From positions 4,661,501 to 4,725,500 of the forward strand of contig NC_134649.1 of assembly GCF_030463565.1 (NCBI RefSeq): 64,000 nt of DNA, given 5' to 3'. Below, piece after piece: positions 12,701 through 24,090 of this stretch. This DNA is from Pelecanus crispus. Taxonomy: Eukaryota; Chordata; Aves; Pelecaniformes; Pelecanidae. Numbering within the stretch: position 1 is the first letter of the stretch; each line of letters starts with the position of its first letter. The position numbers were made by a program, and so were the translations under genes. The notes under the pieces were generated by a model that made no database searches, was not told where the DNA came from, and was given only the letters and a program-made list of their open reading frames with translations.

Positions 12701-15700
12701 TCTTTTGCAGGCCTCAGCCCTTAATAAGAGCCATCTTTCTAGAGATGGTTCCAGCCTAAATCTCCTGGCAAGTCAGCTCAGTAATTCAGGTGCTTTGCCA
12801 GGTTAAAGGAAGATGTGGGTGGCACAGAAGGATCTCCTCTGACCGAAGGACCGCAGGACTCGGAGGAGCCATGCTATGCGTCTCTTACCCACGTTGACTG
12901 ATATTTGGACCCCTCCAGGCAAGTACCCGTTGGCAGGGAAGGGTGGGGAGATTTCCCTTTGAAAGCAAGCTGTTGTTCCATGGAGCTGCTTAGATACACC
13001 AGCAGCTGAGGCATGCGCAGCCATGAGCGGTCTCCATGTAACCCTGAGGACCTCCAGGGACAAGATCCTAAAGCGGCCGATGGGCTGAAATCACACCAGT
13101 CGCACCACTGCTGTTTATCTATTACCCATGGTCCACGGGGAAGGGGTTTTTCACACTGAATCTGGAGTGTGAATTCAAGGGGAGCCCAGTTCCTCTCGTT
13201 TCCTGAGTTTCTGTGATGAACTGGGAGACAAAGAAGGAAGATGTTCTTGCAGAGGGGGGCAGAAGCCAAATTTCAGTGTTTGGCCTCAGCAGCCAAAGGA
13301 GCATCTGCCCATTGGCTACATGGGCAGTCTCCTCAGGCGATAGCCATCCCTCAGCAGTCCCTCATATTCACAGAGTGCTCTGAGATCTTTCTGTGAAAGA
13401 CCTTTCAGATGTGCAAAAGTTTATAGCCCTTCTCTGACCATTGCTGATTTTAGAGGGTTAAGTTAGGAACAGGAAATACAGTGACTAAAGGAAAGCCATT
13501 AATATTAAATTCTACCCTTTGCCAGATAGTCTTGTGTTATCTTTGCTCTTTCATGAAATATTTTCCAGTTTTCCTTGAAGGGCATTCATTACAGGGGTAG
13601 CAACTGAGGAGCTGTAACTTGGCACATCTCCACCTGCTTTTCTGTAGCAGTGCACATTTGTGCTCTGGGATTTGAAGAATTTCCTTAGACTCTAGAATTG
13701 ATATGCAAACAGTCAGCTGTACAGACATCAATCTGTCCAGTAGACATGCCGCGTGACCTAAGAAATAATACAGGTGGTCAGCACCATGCTGGTGACTCCT
13801 GAATTTCTGGAGCGAACAGACTCATTTCACTATGTCTAGAAGACGGGAGGTCCTGTATACACCCTCCAGTAATGTAATCTGCTGTGCTTGACTGAACGCA
13901 AAACACCCACCAAGATTTCCCTAACAAAATTCTTGATTTTTGCCAAGGAAAGCAAAGATTTGCAGGGAATGAGAGCTGTGACCTTGCCACCTCACAAATA
14001 GCTTGGAGATCTCAAGATGCTCATCTCAGCAGACAAATGCTCGTGCCAGAGCAAACGTAGAGCCCTGTGCGGTCAGCGCCCAGCTCTTCCAGCGTCCCTT
14101 TCTTTGCCTCCTCCAACAGGCATCAACTCTCTTCTGCTAAAAGCAGAACTGGGCCAGCTTAGTCTTCCCCTGCCTGTTTGCTGTGTTGCTATAAGTCCCA
14201 CTATGTATAGGTGCTGCTGTGCGAGCAGGTATGGAACAAGGGATGCTAAGACCGGGAGAGATGAGTGTTGCTAGCTGCATAACCCAGTTCATACCATCCC
14301 TCCCACTAGTGACTCCAGCACAGCCAAAAGCTGTGTGCTTGAGCTGCTGTGCAGCCTGTGGGCAGTTAAAGCCTACGGGAGAAATTTCAGAGAGAAAGAA
14401 ATGGGGCTCCAGAGAGCCCCATAACTCTAAGCAAGTTGTTCTCTAGGGTAACCGCCATTTCTGTTAAAAAGAAGTCTTTCATTTCCCATTGATTCTTCTC
14501 AGGTTGCAAGGAGAGCCATTCTTCTGCTCCTGAAGGCCCTAGCTGCAGACACAGCCTTGGAAGGGAAGCTTGCTCTCATGGCTACGGCGAAGGAATGGGA
14601 AGCACGAGATCTGGCATGAAGTCCTGCTCCCATTGAAGCCAGTGGGATGTTTGCCATTGGCTTCAGGGGAAGCCAAGATTTCAGTCTGCAGCCAGATTTG
14701 CTGGTGTGTTGAGCTATGCTGAGAGCAGGACCAGAAAGGGTTCTTGGTTTCCTGATAAAGCTGTTACTGCCTCAGCTCCTCTGCTGCAGATAGCTCGTTT
14801 CTCGCCTCACATTGCCTCCTGCTTGCTTTCGTGTTTTCACATCTTATTCTTAGGCCAGAAAGTCTTTGAGGAAGAGACTAGATGCATGGTTCATGCCTGT
14901 TGTATTGGCCCATGACTGGAGCTCCTGGACATCCCCACCAGCGAAATCACCCCCTCCATTGTGGATTATGGACAGTGCAAGAGAATGGTATAAATGAATA
15001 GCATAGGGCTGGAATAAGTGGCTTAAGTGAAGTAAGACATGAGATTTGCTCCAGGTAAATAACTGTGCCTTTTCCTTCAGGCAGCAGCTTGAATTAGCTC
15101 TAAAATTAACTCTGTGTGGTTCAAGAGAGCCTGAAGAGATTGCAAAGGTGGTCCAGGGATGGGCTTCCCTGCTTCACACCTTCACACCAACATGAGCTTG
15201 GGAATCTTGATTTTATAAGCACCCCTTTTTCTCTTGTCTCCTCTCTTTCAAGGTTAGGTGGAAGCCAAACTGTGTTAGTGATGAGCCATGGTATAGATAC
15301 TCATGAGCTTTCCCAAATTATTGTTGTTCCCCCTGCTTAGTAAGCCGACTCAAACGTTGCCATGCTGCTGTAGTGACCTGAGTGTTAAGTAGTGCATTAT
15401 ATAGTGCTCCCTGGTGCATTACACACCCTTGTGCCAGCTCTTGCAGCCCACACAGCATCCACATTTGGGCAGGGTTAGTGCCCTCCTCTGAAAAGCAGGC
15501 AAAGGAAGCGATCTTAGAGTGGATTGAGATTATCATGTTATACCAAGCAGCCCCATTTTGGCCTATACAGGTCCCGTTGTTTTTATTTGAATGGACACAT
15601 GGTGGAGCCTCTGTATGCCAAGGAAAAAAAATAAGCATTGCAAATAATTCTCGCTCTTTATTTATATTTCTCCCTGATCAGGACCTATCTTTCTGTTCAT

Positions 15701-17781
15701 TGTGTGGGTTTGGTCTCTACTGCCCCTTTCTGGGTACATCTGTAAACGCATCACATCTATAAAAAAAAAACGCTTGAAGGTTTATCTCCTGGACAAGGAA
15801 TCCCGTCTTTCCTCACCTCTCCAGATGCCACATGTTTGACAGCATCTTCTCCTCCTGGCTAGCCATAGCTTGTGTTCTCTGACCGTCTGGGACTTGGTCT
15901 CGTTCCTTTGACATTTCCACAAAGAGTAGCTGGTGGGAGCAGCTTTCTGGTAAGTTGAAACCATTGTGATATATCTTTTCCCCACAAGCAAGGAGTTTCT
16001 AAGTGTAGATGCGTAAAGTCGAAGTAATGTTGATCATACAGAGATCCATAGCTAATAGTTTTACTATGATTTTCTCCAGCAAGCTGAAGCAAAGTTACCC
16101 AGAAGTGCAGCGCTGGTGCAGGAGCGCACCCCAGTGTTACCTCTTTAAGCACAAAAATTTTTACAGGCAAAAATACTCTTTCTTCTAGTAATAAATGGGG
16201 AAGAATGGGGAGGAAAGCAAAGAGAAAACCCAAACGATGCAGTATTCTCTCCTGGTTGCTTAGCTTAGCTCTGCAGCACCATTTCCCATCTATCTTTCAC
16301 ATCATTCTGAGATTGTTCCCCAGGAGTATCTTATCAATAGATCCTTTCTCAACTTAGTGACTGCCTCTGAGCCAACTTTTTTTTTTCTGGTTCAGCGACT
16401 GGCACGATGTTTGCATGAACTCTAAACTATCAACTTGTTGCTCTTCTATTTTCTTTGCGAATATGATCCCCACCAGCTCTCGTGTTTCCTAGGGCAAGCA
16501 CAATCAAAGAAAATTAATCAGAATAAACAGAGAGAATTAGTGCTCATTCTTTCTTAACAACATGCCTGTAATTTTTTTTCTCCATTAGCAAATTCAATCC
16601 AGCTACTTTTGTTCATGTTAATTCACTGTAGCTGCTATACACAGGCTCTGGGTTACATGCAACGATGAGATGAGGAGACAGTGCTTTGCTTTTAGCACGA
16701 CCTCAGCATTTGTGTGTTTTGAATTTTAAGGAATGGGGCGAGGGGGGCTTACCTGATCCACTGCCACCTGGTTCTCTCTGATCTTCATTCTGTTGCTGGT
16801 AAAGACCCACCCGGGAGCACAAAAGAAAGATGACACTTTGTACCTTTCATCTGCTCGTTTGTCACTTTAATTCTCATAATAGTTCCTCTTCCCCCTTCTT
16901 TTTTTTTTTTTTTTGCTCTTGTACTTGCTCTGATTTCAGCACTCCAAGAGGGAGCACAGGGTCCTGGCACGGCTTCCCCAGGATCCTGGCAGATTTAAAG
17001 GCCAAGCATCATGGCCAACACGCTCCCATGCACCCACATACCACATTGGCAGTCTCCTCGTGGGCATGACACCGGACCCAGCTTCTCATGGAGGAGATCA
17101 TGATGAAACTCCCTTCTTGCATCCAGGCCTTGGACCTACAAAGCCTTCCCTGCAAGCTTGGTGTCTACATGGTGAGACTGGAGTGGGGTCCCGTGAGCCT
17201 GGCCCCCACCTCCGCAGCTCCCCAGGCTGCCTGCCCACCACCTGTGTGGGCGTGCAAAGGGCGAGGGCTCCCGCAGCCACGGAGGGTCAACTCTGTCCTC
17301 GAGCCCTTCATCCCGGTCTCATCCCAGCTACCTGGGCACTGTGCCTGGGCTGGAGATCGGTGCTGGGACAGCCCTCAGCATACAGCCCAGCTCTGTACGC
17401 AGGGCTGCTCGCTTGTGCAGAGTGGGGTGTGCGCAGGCATCGCTGCAGGATGGGGCCTTTCTGTTATATGTGAGATGTGAGCTGTGCTTGCAGCTGGCAG
17501 CTGCTTTGTCTCTGACCCATTCCATGGGCCTGTTCCTTGAAGAGAAAGATCAGCATTCGGCATTTGGCTTTTAGGAGACTTTCCTAGCACTAGCCTCAAA
17601 ATAAGTGGAAACGCCACCCTCCCCCTTTGGACCACAACCCTACACCACGACAAGGGCTATGGGTGAGGTTTTTCTGCTTATGAAGCTTTTGGTGTGACTT
17701 TTTTTTCTCCTATCATCTGAGAAGGTCCCTGGCACTATGATAAAAGCCCCCACTGCCTGCTGGGGCTCCTCTCCTTGTGGG
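6711..17781. other. Intergenic DNA, no gene recognised
   Basis: This is about 11 kb between the ADAMTS17 3' end and the CR1 element. It contains many overlapping frames on both strands (for example 8182-9384, 9482-10198 and 11657-12451). None has a recognisable domain, a coherent splice pattern or a conserved motif. Homopolymer tracts include T22 at 9023-9044. The 7820-8000 stretch is AT-rich and could be conserved non-coding DNA, but I have no direct support for that. Confidence 0.6.
9023..9044. repeat. Poly(T) tract, 22 nt
   Basis: An uninterrupted T run, or a poly(A) tract on the other strand. It may be the tail of an old retroposed copy, but I see no recognisable body next to it. It creates long phenylalanine or lysine runs in chance frames. 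Confidence 0.9.
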
Positions 17782-18060
17782 GAATCATAGAATCGTTTAG
17801 GTTGGAAAAGACCTTTAAGATCATCCAGTCCAACCATTAACCTACACTACCAAATCTAAACCAGTCAAGGGTAGGCTAGACTAAACCATGTCCCGAAGTG
17901 CCACATCTACCCGTTTTTTGAACACTTCCAGGGATGGGGACTCCACCACCTCCCTGGGCAGCCTGTTCCAATGCTTGACCACCCTTCCCGTGAAGAAATT
18001 TTTCCTAATTTCCAACCTAAGCCTCCCCTGGCACAGCTTGAGCCCATTTCCTTCTCTGAA
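17782..18060 (-). mobile_element. CR1 LINE fragment, 5'-truncated, minus orientation
   Basis: Read on the minus strand, this is the 3' end of a chicken-repeat-1 (CR1) non-LTR retrotransposon. It has the end of ORF2, then a ~100-nt 3' UTR (GACCTTTTCCAACC-type sequence), then a tail resembling ATTCTATGATT at 17782-17795. The ORF2 remnant runs from about 18057 to a stop at 17881-17883. It contains the family's characteristic C-terminal residues [20 protein letters not shown] followed by a VALRDMV ending. The rest of the reverse transcriptase and the endonuclease are absent, so the copy is 5'-truncated, as most CR1 copies are. The remaining frame is undisrupted, which suggests a moderately young insertion. 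The left and right ends are estimates. Confidence 0.93.
17881..18057 (-). pseudogene. CR1 ORF2 C-terminal remnant
   Basis: This is the end of the CR1 polyprotein (reverse-transcriptase-bearing ORF2). It is visible as [19 protein letters not shown] followed by the [10 protein letters not shown] block and a stop at 17881-17883. No catalytic motif is retained, so it cannot act alone. Upstream of residue NGLK the sequence stops resembling the family, which marks the truncation point near 18057. Confidence 0.88.
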
Positions 18061-21000
18061 TGTGGTCCAGAGGGAAGGCGAAGGTTTCCCCAGAAGCACA
18101 TACCCATTCCATGGCTCCAATTAGAGAAGATTCGTCTCTGTTTATTGCTAACAATGTTCTTCCTTGCATTCAGTTCAGCTGGGAGCCCGATTAGTGACTT
18201 CCCAGTGGTCTTGAAGCCCAAGGCCCATGTTTCTTTAATTTTGTCCAATCTGTTGAATACTTAGGGAAACGGCTGGGAATATTGTAAAGCAGCTTCTGGC
18301 ACTGAAGAGTCCCAGCAAAGGATTGCCGTAGACTCCTGGTAATTATTCTCAGCCTGTCCATCTAAGGCCTGCCTGTGCAGGGAGCTGCAGCGTTAACCAG
18401 CAGGGACACAGCCCACATGGTAAAAGACATTGTTCTGCTTTTCTTCCTTTTTCTTACAAGAAACGGATTTGGCCAGTCGTGCTTTGTTTGGTACCCGGTG
18501 ATCATGCTGCTAGTGTTTGTGTCACTTTGCTGCTGTTCACAGTTTGCAATTGCAGCTTTTCTAAGTCTTTATTGACAGCCAGACACATTTTTCATCGCTT
18601 AATGCGTGCTCACCCCAGCTTCCCTGAAAGCTGGGATCCGGGCTGTGCTGACATGCCAACATGTTGTGCAACCTCGGGTGAATCAATTCGCTTCCCTGTA
18701 ACTCAGGGAACCACTGTGCCATAGCAGGGGTACCATTATAGCATTGCTTGGCTCCGGCTTTACAAAGCGCTTTGTGCTCCTTGGGAGAACAAGGTTAACT
18801 GCGAAACTGTCCTGTTATTCTGCGGTTAAAGGTTGCCTGAGATTACGGTTTGAAGTGAACAGAAAACAACAGTCTTGTTGTTTGAACAGCTTGGATGTTG
18901 TTAATGGTGGCCAGTTAGTGGCTTTGGGCATTTTCAGGGGCTACTTCACAGCCCAGTTACTGAGAGGGCAGAGCCAGCTTGGGGCTGGGACCCCTCTGTT
19001 GGGCTGTGTGCAGGACACAGGAGCCGTATCAGGGCCATGCTTAGCCTTAGCTTTTGCTGTAACAATTACAAGTGATAAAATGTCAGTTTTCCCAATATTC
19101 CCTCCCCACAAGTTGGTTTAAAGGGAGTGAAGGCAGATCCTGCTATAGTTTAGTACATGACCAGCCAACTCAAATGACTCCCCACTGTCTTTTCATCTAC
19201 ATGAGACTCTTAATGCCCGAAGTCTTTGCATGTCCTGGCACATAGCCCAATTGAAGCATGAGCTCCAACAGAAGTTTTGTATTTAAAGCTGTTCTTTTGG
19301 CTTCAGAAATTCACAGATTGAAGCCGAGAGATGCAATTCAGCTGTTTACTTGCAGCTCTGCAACAGCCCTGCTGTGCTATTGCACTCGCCTCAGTCAGGC
19401 AGTTGTGTTAACAGCACTTTCCAATTAAAGTAGCAGCCTCAATTACAGAAAATTCTTTGCCTATCTGGGCATTTATCTGATTTTTTTTTTTTTAATTACT
19501 CACGGATCATAGGGCTGTTTTGTTTCCCATCCCTGATTATAATTAATCTATTATCATTTCTGGTGGCTGGGCTGGCTTTTGCTGTTTTTTCTGGCATCAG
19601 CTTGGGCCAATACCACTCAGACACCATATTACTCTCATGATGGGGAGCACTGATGTGAGTGGCCAGGCAAATATCAGGTGCACAAGCAACTCCTGAAGTT
19701 CTGCTCACCCAGAGCAGGAAAAAAGATGCCCTGTTCTGGAAATAGCCCTGCCAGAAAATCCTAGAGCCTTGCTATATAAATTATGACCACTTCCCTGACT
19801 GAAATGTGCCTACTCTGAAAACTTGGCTTTTAAGACCTTCACAGCCAAGATCAAGGCTTTTTCCCGTTACCTGAACATTCAGAGTCTCCAAGAGTATGGT
19901 ATCATCTTGCTTCATGGTGCGGTCTGGTAAGAGCATCTTTTTCGTTTCACTGAAAGGGACATGCTGGGCTCTGTCCTGCCTGTAGTGCAACAAGCTCAGC
20001 AAGGCTTGTCCGGTGGGATGCAGTGGAATCTGAAGCGAGACCTGGGATTTTCACTCCAGCCATATTTGCCATTGCAGACAATGCTGTAACTGTCTGCCGG
20101 TTTAATGTTCTTTGTAACATGAGCACAGAACCGCTTAGGCTGGGACTGCAGGAACTGGAGAAGGACCAGATGCAATGACAAAAGCACAGGTTTCAGTGCT
20201 GACATCCTGTGCCACGAGGCCACAAAGCCTCTCTCTCCTACGACATGCTTTTCCCATCGTTTGATCAGCTGTAGCTGTCACTCTGGGCTTGTGCCCAGCA
20301 CAGTGACCCTCACACCTTGGAGCACCTCAGTTCTGCAAGACCCTTGCAAGGATGCTACAACCACAGACTCCCAGAGTGACAAGAAAGGAAAGCCTGCTGC
20401 TGCCCCCATGTGTTACTGGCTCATTATTGTTGCCACGCACCCGTAAAGATGTGGGAACCCTATTTGGGCGTGAAGGAGAGCCAGGCTAAGCACAGTACAG
20501 CCTCTCAGCTGCCAAGGTCAAAGGTCTTGCATTGGAAGACCCTTCTGGCTCTTGCGTTCCTTCCGCAAGCTCAGGGCCTTCCCTGGGGCACTTTTCTTTC
20601 AAAAAATTGCAAAGTCAGATTGGACATGTTTGGAAGTGAGACGAGCTGGAGACAGCATGGAGGCATGCGATATGCAGCAAAGCACAGCAGTGTCATCGTC
20701 CCGTTCTGAAAGGATGCCCGTGCAACACTCAGACTGCCATGCGGTGCCGAACAATATCAGCTATCAGCACAGCGTGTTCAGGCTTGTTGGCTCAGACCAC
20801 GAGGAGCACAAAGCGAGAGACAGCTCTTGGCAGGCTGAGCTCACATGATAAGGTCATTGGAAAGACAAGTGATGCTTTCATCAACCTGCCTTTCCCCAGT
20901 ATCAGCACCAGCTTGAGCAAGGACTCACTTTGTGCTCCTGTAATATACTGTGTGCCACGTGGTGCCAAGGACAAAAGCTTCCTCAGAAATACATTGAAGC

Positions 21001-22386
21001 TGTGTCATTGAACCGGTGTCTCAGCCCCCAACTCCCATTCTTCTCAGCCCTGTCAGGTTCTGGTTTTGAACCATTAAATGGCACCTCTTGGAAGAGTTAG
21101 ACTCCTTCAGGATCAGCGGCAGATGGGAGAACAAGCTGTAGTTACTGGCTGTCCACCTGCTGCTTGCCAGCAGTTATAATTTACCTTTTGGACATCCATT
21201 AGGCATCTCACGGTTTTGTCCTTCTCTGCTGGGCAGTACTTTGTTGGGGCTGCACATGCTAGTTATTCTGGAGTTCATCAACCCTGGCAGCTGCCTGAAG
21301 CCTGGGGTGAGGTGATAGCAGCCCAACTCTCACTGGCCCAAATGGAGCCAGTTTGTGGCTCAGGAGGGTTGTGCAGCCCAATGGCTCTAACCATCACTAA
21401 CACAGCGTCTTGGAAAGGTAGAGTTGGCCGTTTGCTGTCCTTTCACCGAGAGCCTTTTTGGCCCTGGCACCATTAACAGGCGGGCCAAGGAGCAATGCCT
21501 CAGCTAAACGTTGTCCAGAGAGTGCCCTGCCTAGAGCTCTCTGAGACCATCTGAAGGGAACAACATGCGCTGGCAGGGCTTATGTGCTCCGGCAATTGGG
21601 GATTGCAAACACATGCTTCAGCTATGCAAGAAATCTTTGACTTGTTCTGAATGCGATTCTGCCTGGGTTTCTTCCCAGGAACATTCCTGTTCTTCACAAT
21701 TTACCAGTTGTGGGAAGGGAGAAGGGTGAGGGGAGGGATTTTAAGAGTAAGGGAGAGGAAAGGGAACAAATCTTACAGTGCTTTCCCTAGCCAAATTCCT
21801 CCAGAAGGACAGGGTGTGGAGTATGGACTCCAGCATTTGGCACAATCCCAAGAAAATATGAACTGCAAAATTAAAACCACTTTTAATTAGTCACTTGGTT
21901 TTACATAAAGAATAACTCTCTGTTTTCCTGAAGCAATTCAGTGTCTGCTATCGCATAAACCAGGCAGCCCCTGCCAAATGGTGCTGCGTGATAGAAGGCG
22001 AGCACAGAGCTGGGTCTCTGAGCAAAGACACGTTATCTCCTCCAGGAGACAGCAGTGCTGTTCGGATCTGCATTCTGGTTCCCGAGATAAAAGTCTCATT
22101 CCTAAGAGTCTCAGCATACGTGAGAGCGTTGCAAATGTAGTCCTCGTAGGTGGGAGTAATTTGATGTCTGAGCTGGAGATGAATGATGAAGCTGGGGCTT
22201 TATTCTAACACCTGCTATGTTACAAACAGGAGAAAAAGCTTGTGAGGGTGGAGGCGAGAGCTGTGCTTCTGCCCTGGAAGAAGTCAGAGGTACAGGGGAC
22301 CCAGCACCCCACACCCTGACTCGGGGATGACAAATCCCTCTTCGCATCGCCGGCAACAGCAGGGTCCTACCTGGGGAGGGCCACAG
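18061..22386. other. Intergenic DNA, no gene recognised
   Basis: No coding exon is recognised. The sub-region 19380-19570 is rich in homeodomain-type cores (CAATTAAAG, TCAATTACAG, TTAATTACT, ATAATTAATC) and is listed separately as a possible regulatory element. The rest mixes moderate-GC sequence with short chance frames. Confidence 0.6.
19420..19570. promoter_or_regulatory. Possible conserved non-coding element with TAATTA cores
   Basis: A compact stretch with repeated ATTA/TAAT cores: AATTAAAG at 19422, AATTAC near 19441, TTAATTACT near 19492 and ATAATTAATC near 19540. Such clustering is common in developmental enhancers, and this locus has a long gene-poor interval. The cores are visible in the sequence. 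Enhancer function is inference and could simply reflect AT richness. Confidence 0.25.
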
Positions 22387-22868
22387 GCCGCGGTGTCTGC
22401 CATGTGCCGTGGTGTCTGCCGCGTGCCGCGGTGTCTGCCACGTGCCGCGGTGTGTGCCACGTGCCACAGTGTCTGCCACGTACCTCGGTGTCTGCCGCAT
22501 GCCGCGGTGTGTGCCGCGTGCCGCGGTGTGTGCCGCGTGCCGCGGTATCTGCCACGTGCCGTGGTGTCTGCCACATGCCATGGTGTGTGCAACGTACCAC
22601 AGTGTCTGCCACGTACCGCGGTGTCTGCCACGTGCCGCGGTGTCTGCCACGTGCCGCGGTGTGTGCCACGTACCGCGGTGTCTACCACGTGCTGCGGTGT
22701 GTGCCACGTACAGTGGTGTGTGCCACGTAACGTGGTGTCTGCCACGTGCCGCGGTGTCTGCCACGTACATTGGTGTCTGCCACATGCCGCGGTGTCTCCA
22801 CGTGCCGCGGCATCTGCCATGTGCCGCGGTGTCTGCCACGTGCCGCAGTGTCTGCCACGTTCCGTGGC
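22387..22868. repeat. 19-bp minisatellite, about 25 units
   Basis: This is a head-to-tail array of the unit GTGCCGCGGTGTCTGCCAC. There are about 25 copies that differ at a few positions, and one copy near 22783-22800 is 18 bp. Joining one unit to the next makes CACGTG at about nine junctions and CACGTA, CATGTG or CGCGTG at others. The unit itself contains the palindrome CCGCGG. Because 19 is not a multiple of 3, the array translates with a 19-residue period in every frame. That explains the long cysteine-, arginine- and histidine-rich open frames on both strands (for example 22327-22935 + and 22111-22839 -). These frames are a by-product of the repeat, not genes. Sequence divergence between units suggests an established locus. 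Confidence 0.95.
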
Positions 22869-23709
22869 CTTTGGGAGGGGGGGTTGGTGGGGGCTGCAGG
22901 GCCGGCTGTCACGTTGCCGCTGGGTGTACCCCTGAATAAGGCAGGCGTAGGCCGTATCCAGGCTGGGTCGCCCCTGAGCCAGGGCTGCCCCTGCAGACAA
23001 GGTGCGAAGTGGCCATCGGCCAGGTCTCAGGGCTGCTTCTGCGCAGCAGCACAGACTCGGGCTTTGTGCTTCTTTCCAGACGCGACCACCGAAACCGTCA
23101 GCTTCTTCCTGAGAGCGCTAAGTTTCAGCCCAAGACCCTTCCAGGGCAGTCAACGACAGGAGTAGCGCTCCTACACGGAGTTACCCGTGGCTAAGTTTGG
23201 AAGCTGCTGAGCTAGACAAGCGCTTCCAACAGGAGAATCCATTAAAAGGGACAAGGTGTAACCAGATGCTGCCAAACATGCACCCAGAGTAACCTCCATA
23301 GCTCAATTAACTACATTAAGTATACCCGTATAATTGATTTAATTTAACTGAGGTTTTCTTCCCTGCATTGGGTGCCTGCTGTATCAACCTCTTAAACCTG
23401 CTGCTGTGTATATAATTCAATCAACCGTACATACAGTGCCCACATAAGCTTAGTCACTCCAGACGCCAGGGAGAGCATTATTTTGTTGTATTTGGCTCAT
23501 ACTTCTGCTTTAACACAGGGGGTAACCACTGAAATCGGTTATGCTACATTAGTCCAAAAGCAGAGCAAAGCCCAGCATTTATAAATTATTTGCAATAGAG
23601 GCATCCTAATGTCTGTAATGCCATGGCCTGCACATGGATGTGGTTTGCTGCAGCTGCCTTTCCAGTCTCCCAGTAGGAAACAATGAAATAAAGGTAGAAA
23701 GGAACACTC

Positions 23710-23732
23710 TTTTTTTTTTTTTTTTTTTTTTT
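23710..23732. repeat. Poly(T) tract, 23 nt
   Basis: An uninterrupted T run. No retrotransposon body was recognised beside it. Confidence 0.9.
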
Positions 23733-23929
23733 AATAATTCAGCAATATCAGAAATATCAGCAGATTCCTGTTGCCTCACAGTGCTGTATAGGAGCCTTCC
23801 CCTGTATATGCTAAACTAAACAGGAATAATTGGTTGATATTAAGAAGCAGATGCTCAGGAAGTATTTCTTTAACTTGTGCTGTATGTAGTGTCAGGGCGG
23901 TAGTTCACTACTTGTGAGGGTCCCCTCCT

Positions 23930-24090
23930 TCATCTTTTATTGACTGTACATTCTACATTTTTATTGTTAATAGCCCATCTGGTGAAGGAAAGGGATGAAT
24001 GATTTCACTCTGTCCTGCTTTTATTAATCCCAAATTATGGATCAAGTCACAATTAATGATGGCCCTGGTAATTCATGAATTGCAGTTTTT
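23930..24090. promoter_or_regulatory. Possible conserved non-coding element
   Basis: An AT-rich stretch with TTTATTAATCCC, CACAATTAATGATGG and the 12-bp perfect palindrome AATTCATGAATT at 24070-24081. ATTA cores together with a TAATCC (OTX/bicoid-class) motif are the usual content of developmental enhancers. No coding potential is seen. The motifs are visible; the regulatory role is inferred from motif density and the gene-poor surroundings. Confidence 0.3.

Noticed and set aside
22111-23000. Long cysteine-, histidine- and arginine-rich open frames on both strands (up to 242 codons)
   Set aside because: They are translations of the 19-bp minisatellite. Open frames persist in several frames on both strands with a 19-residue period, as expected from a repeat, not a gene.
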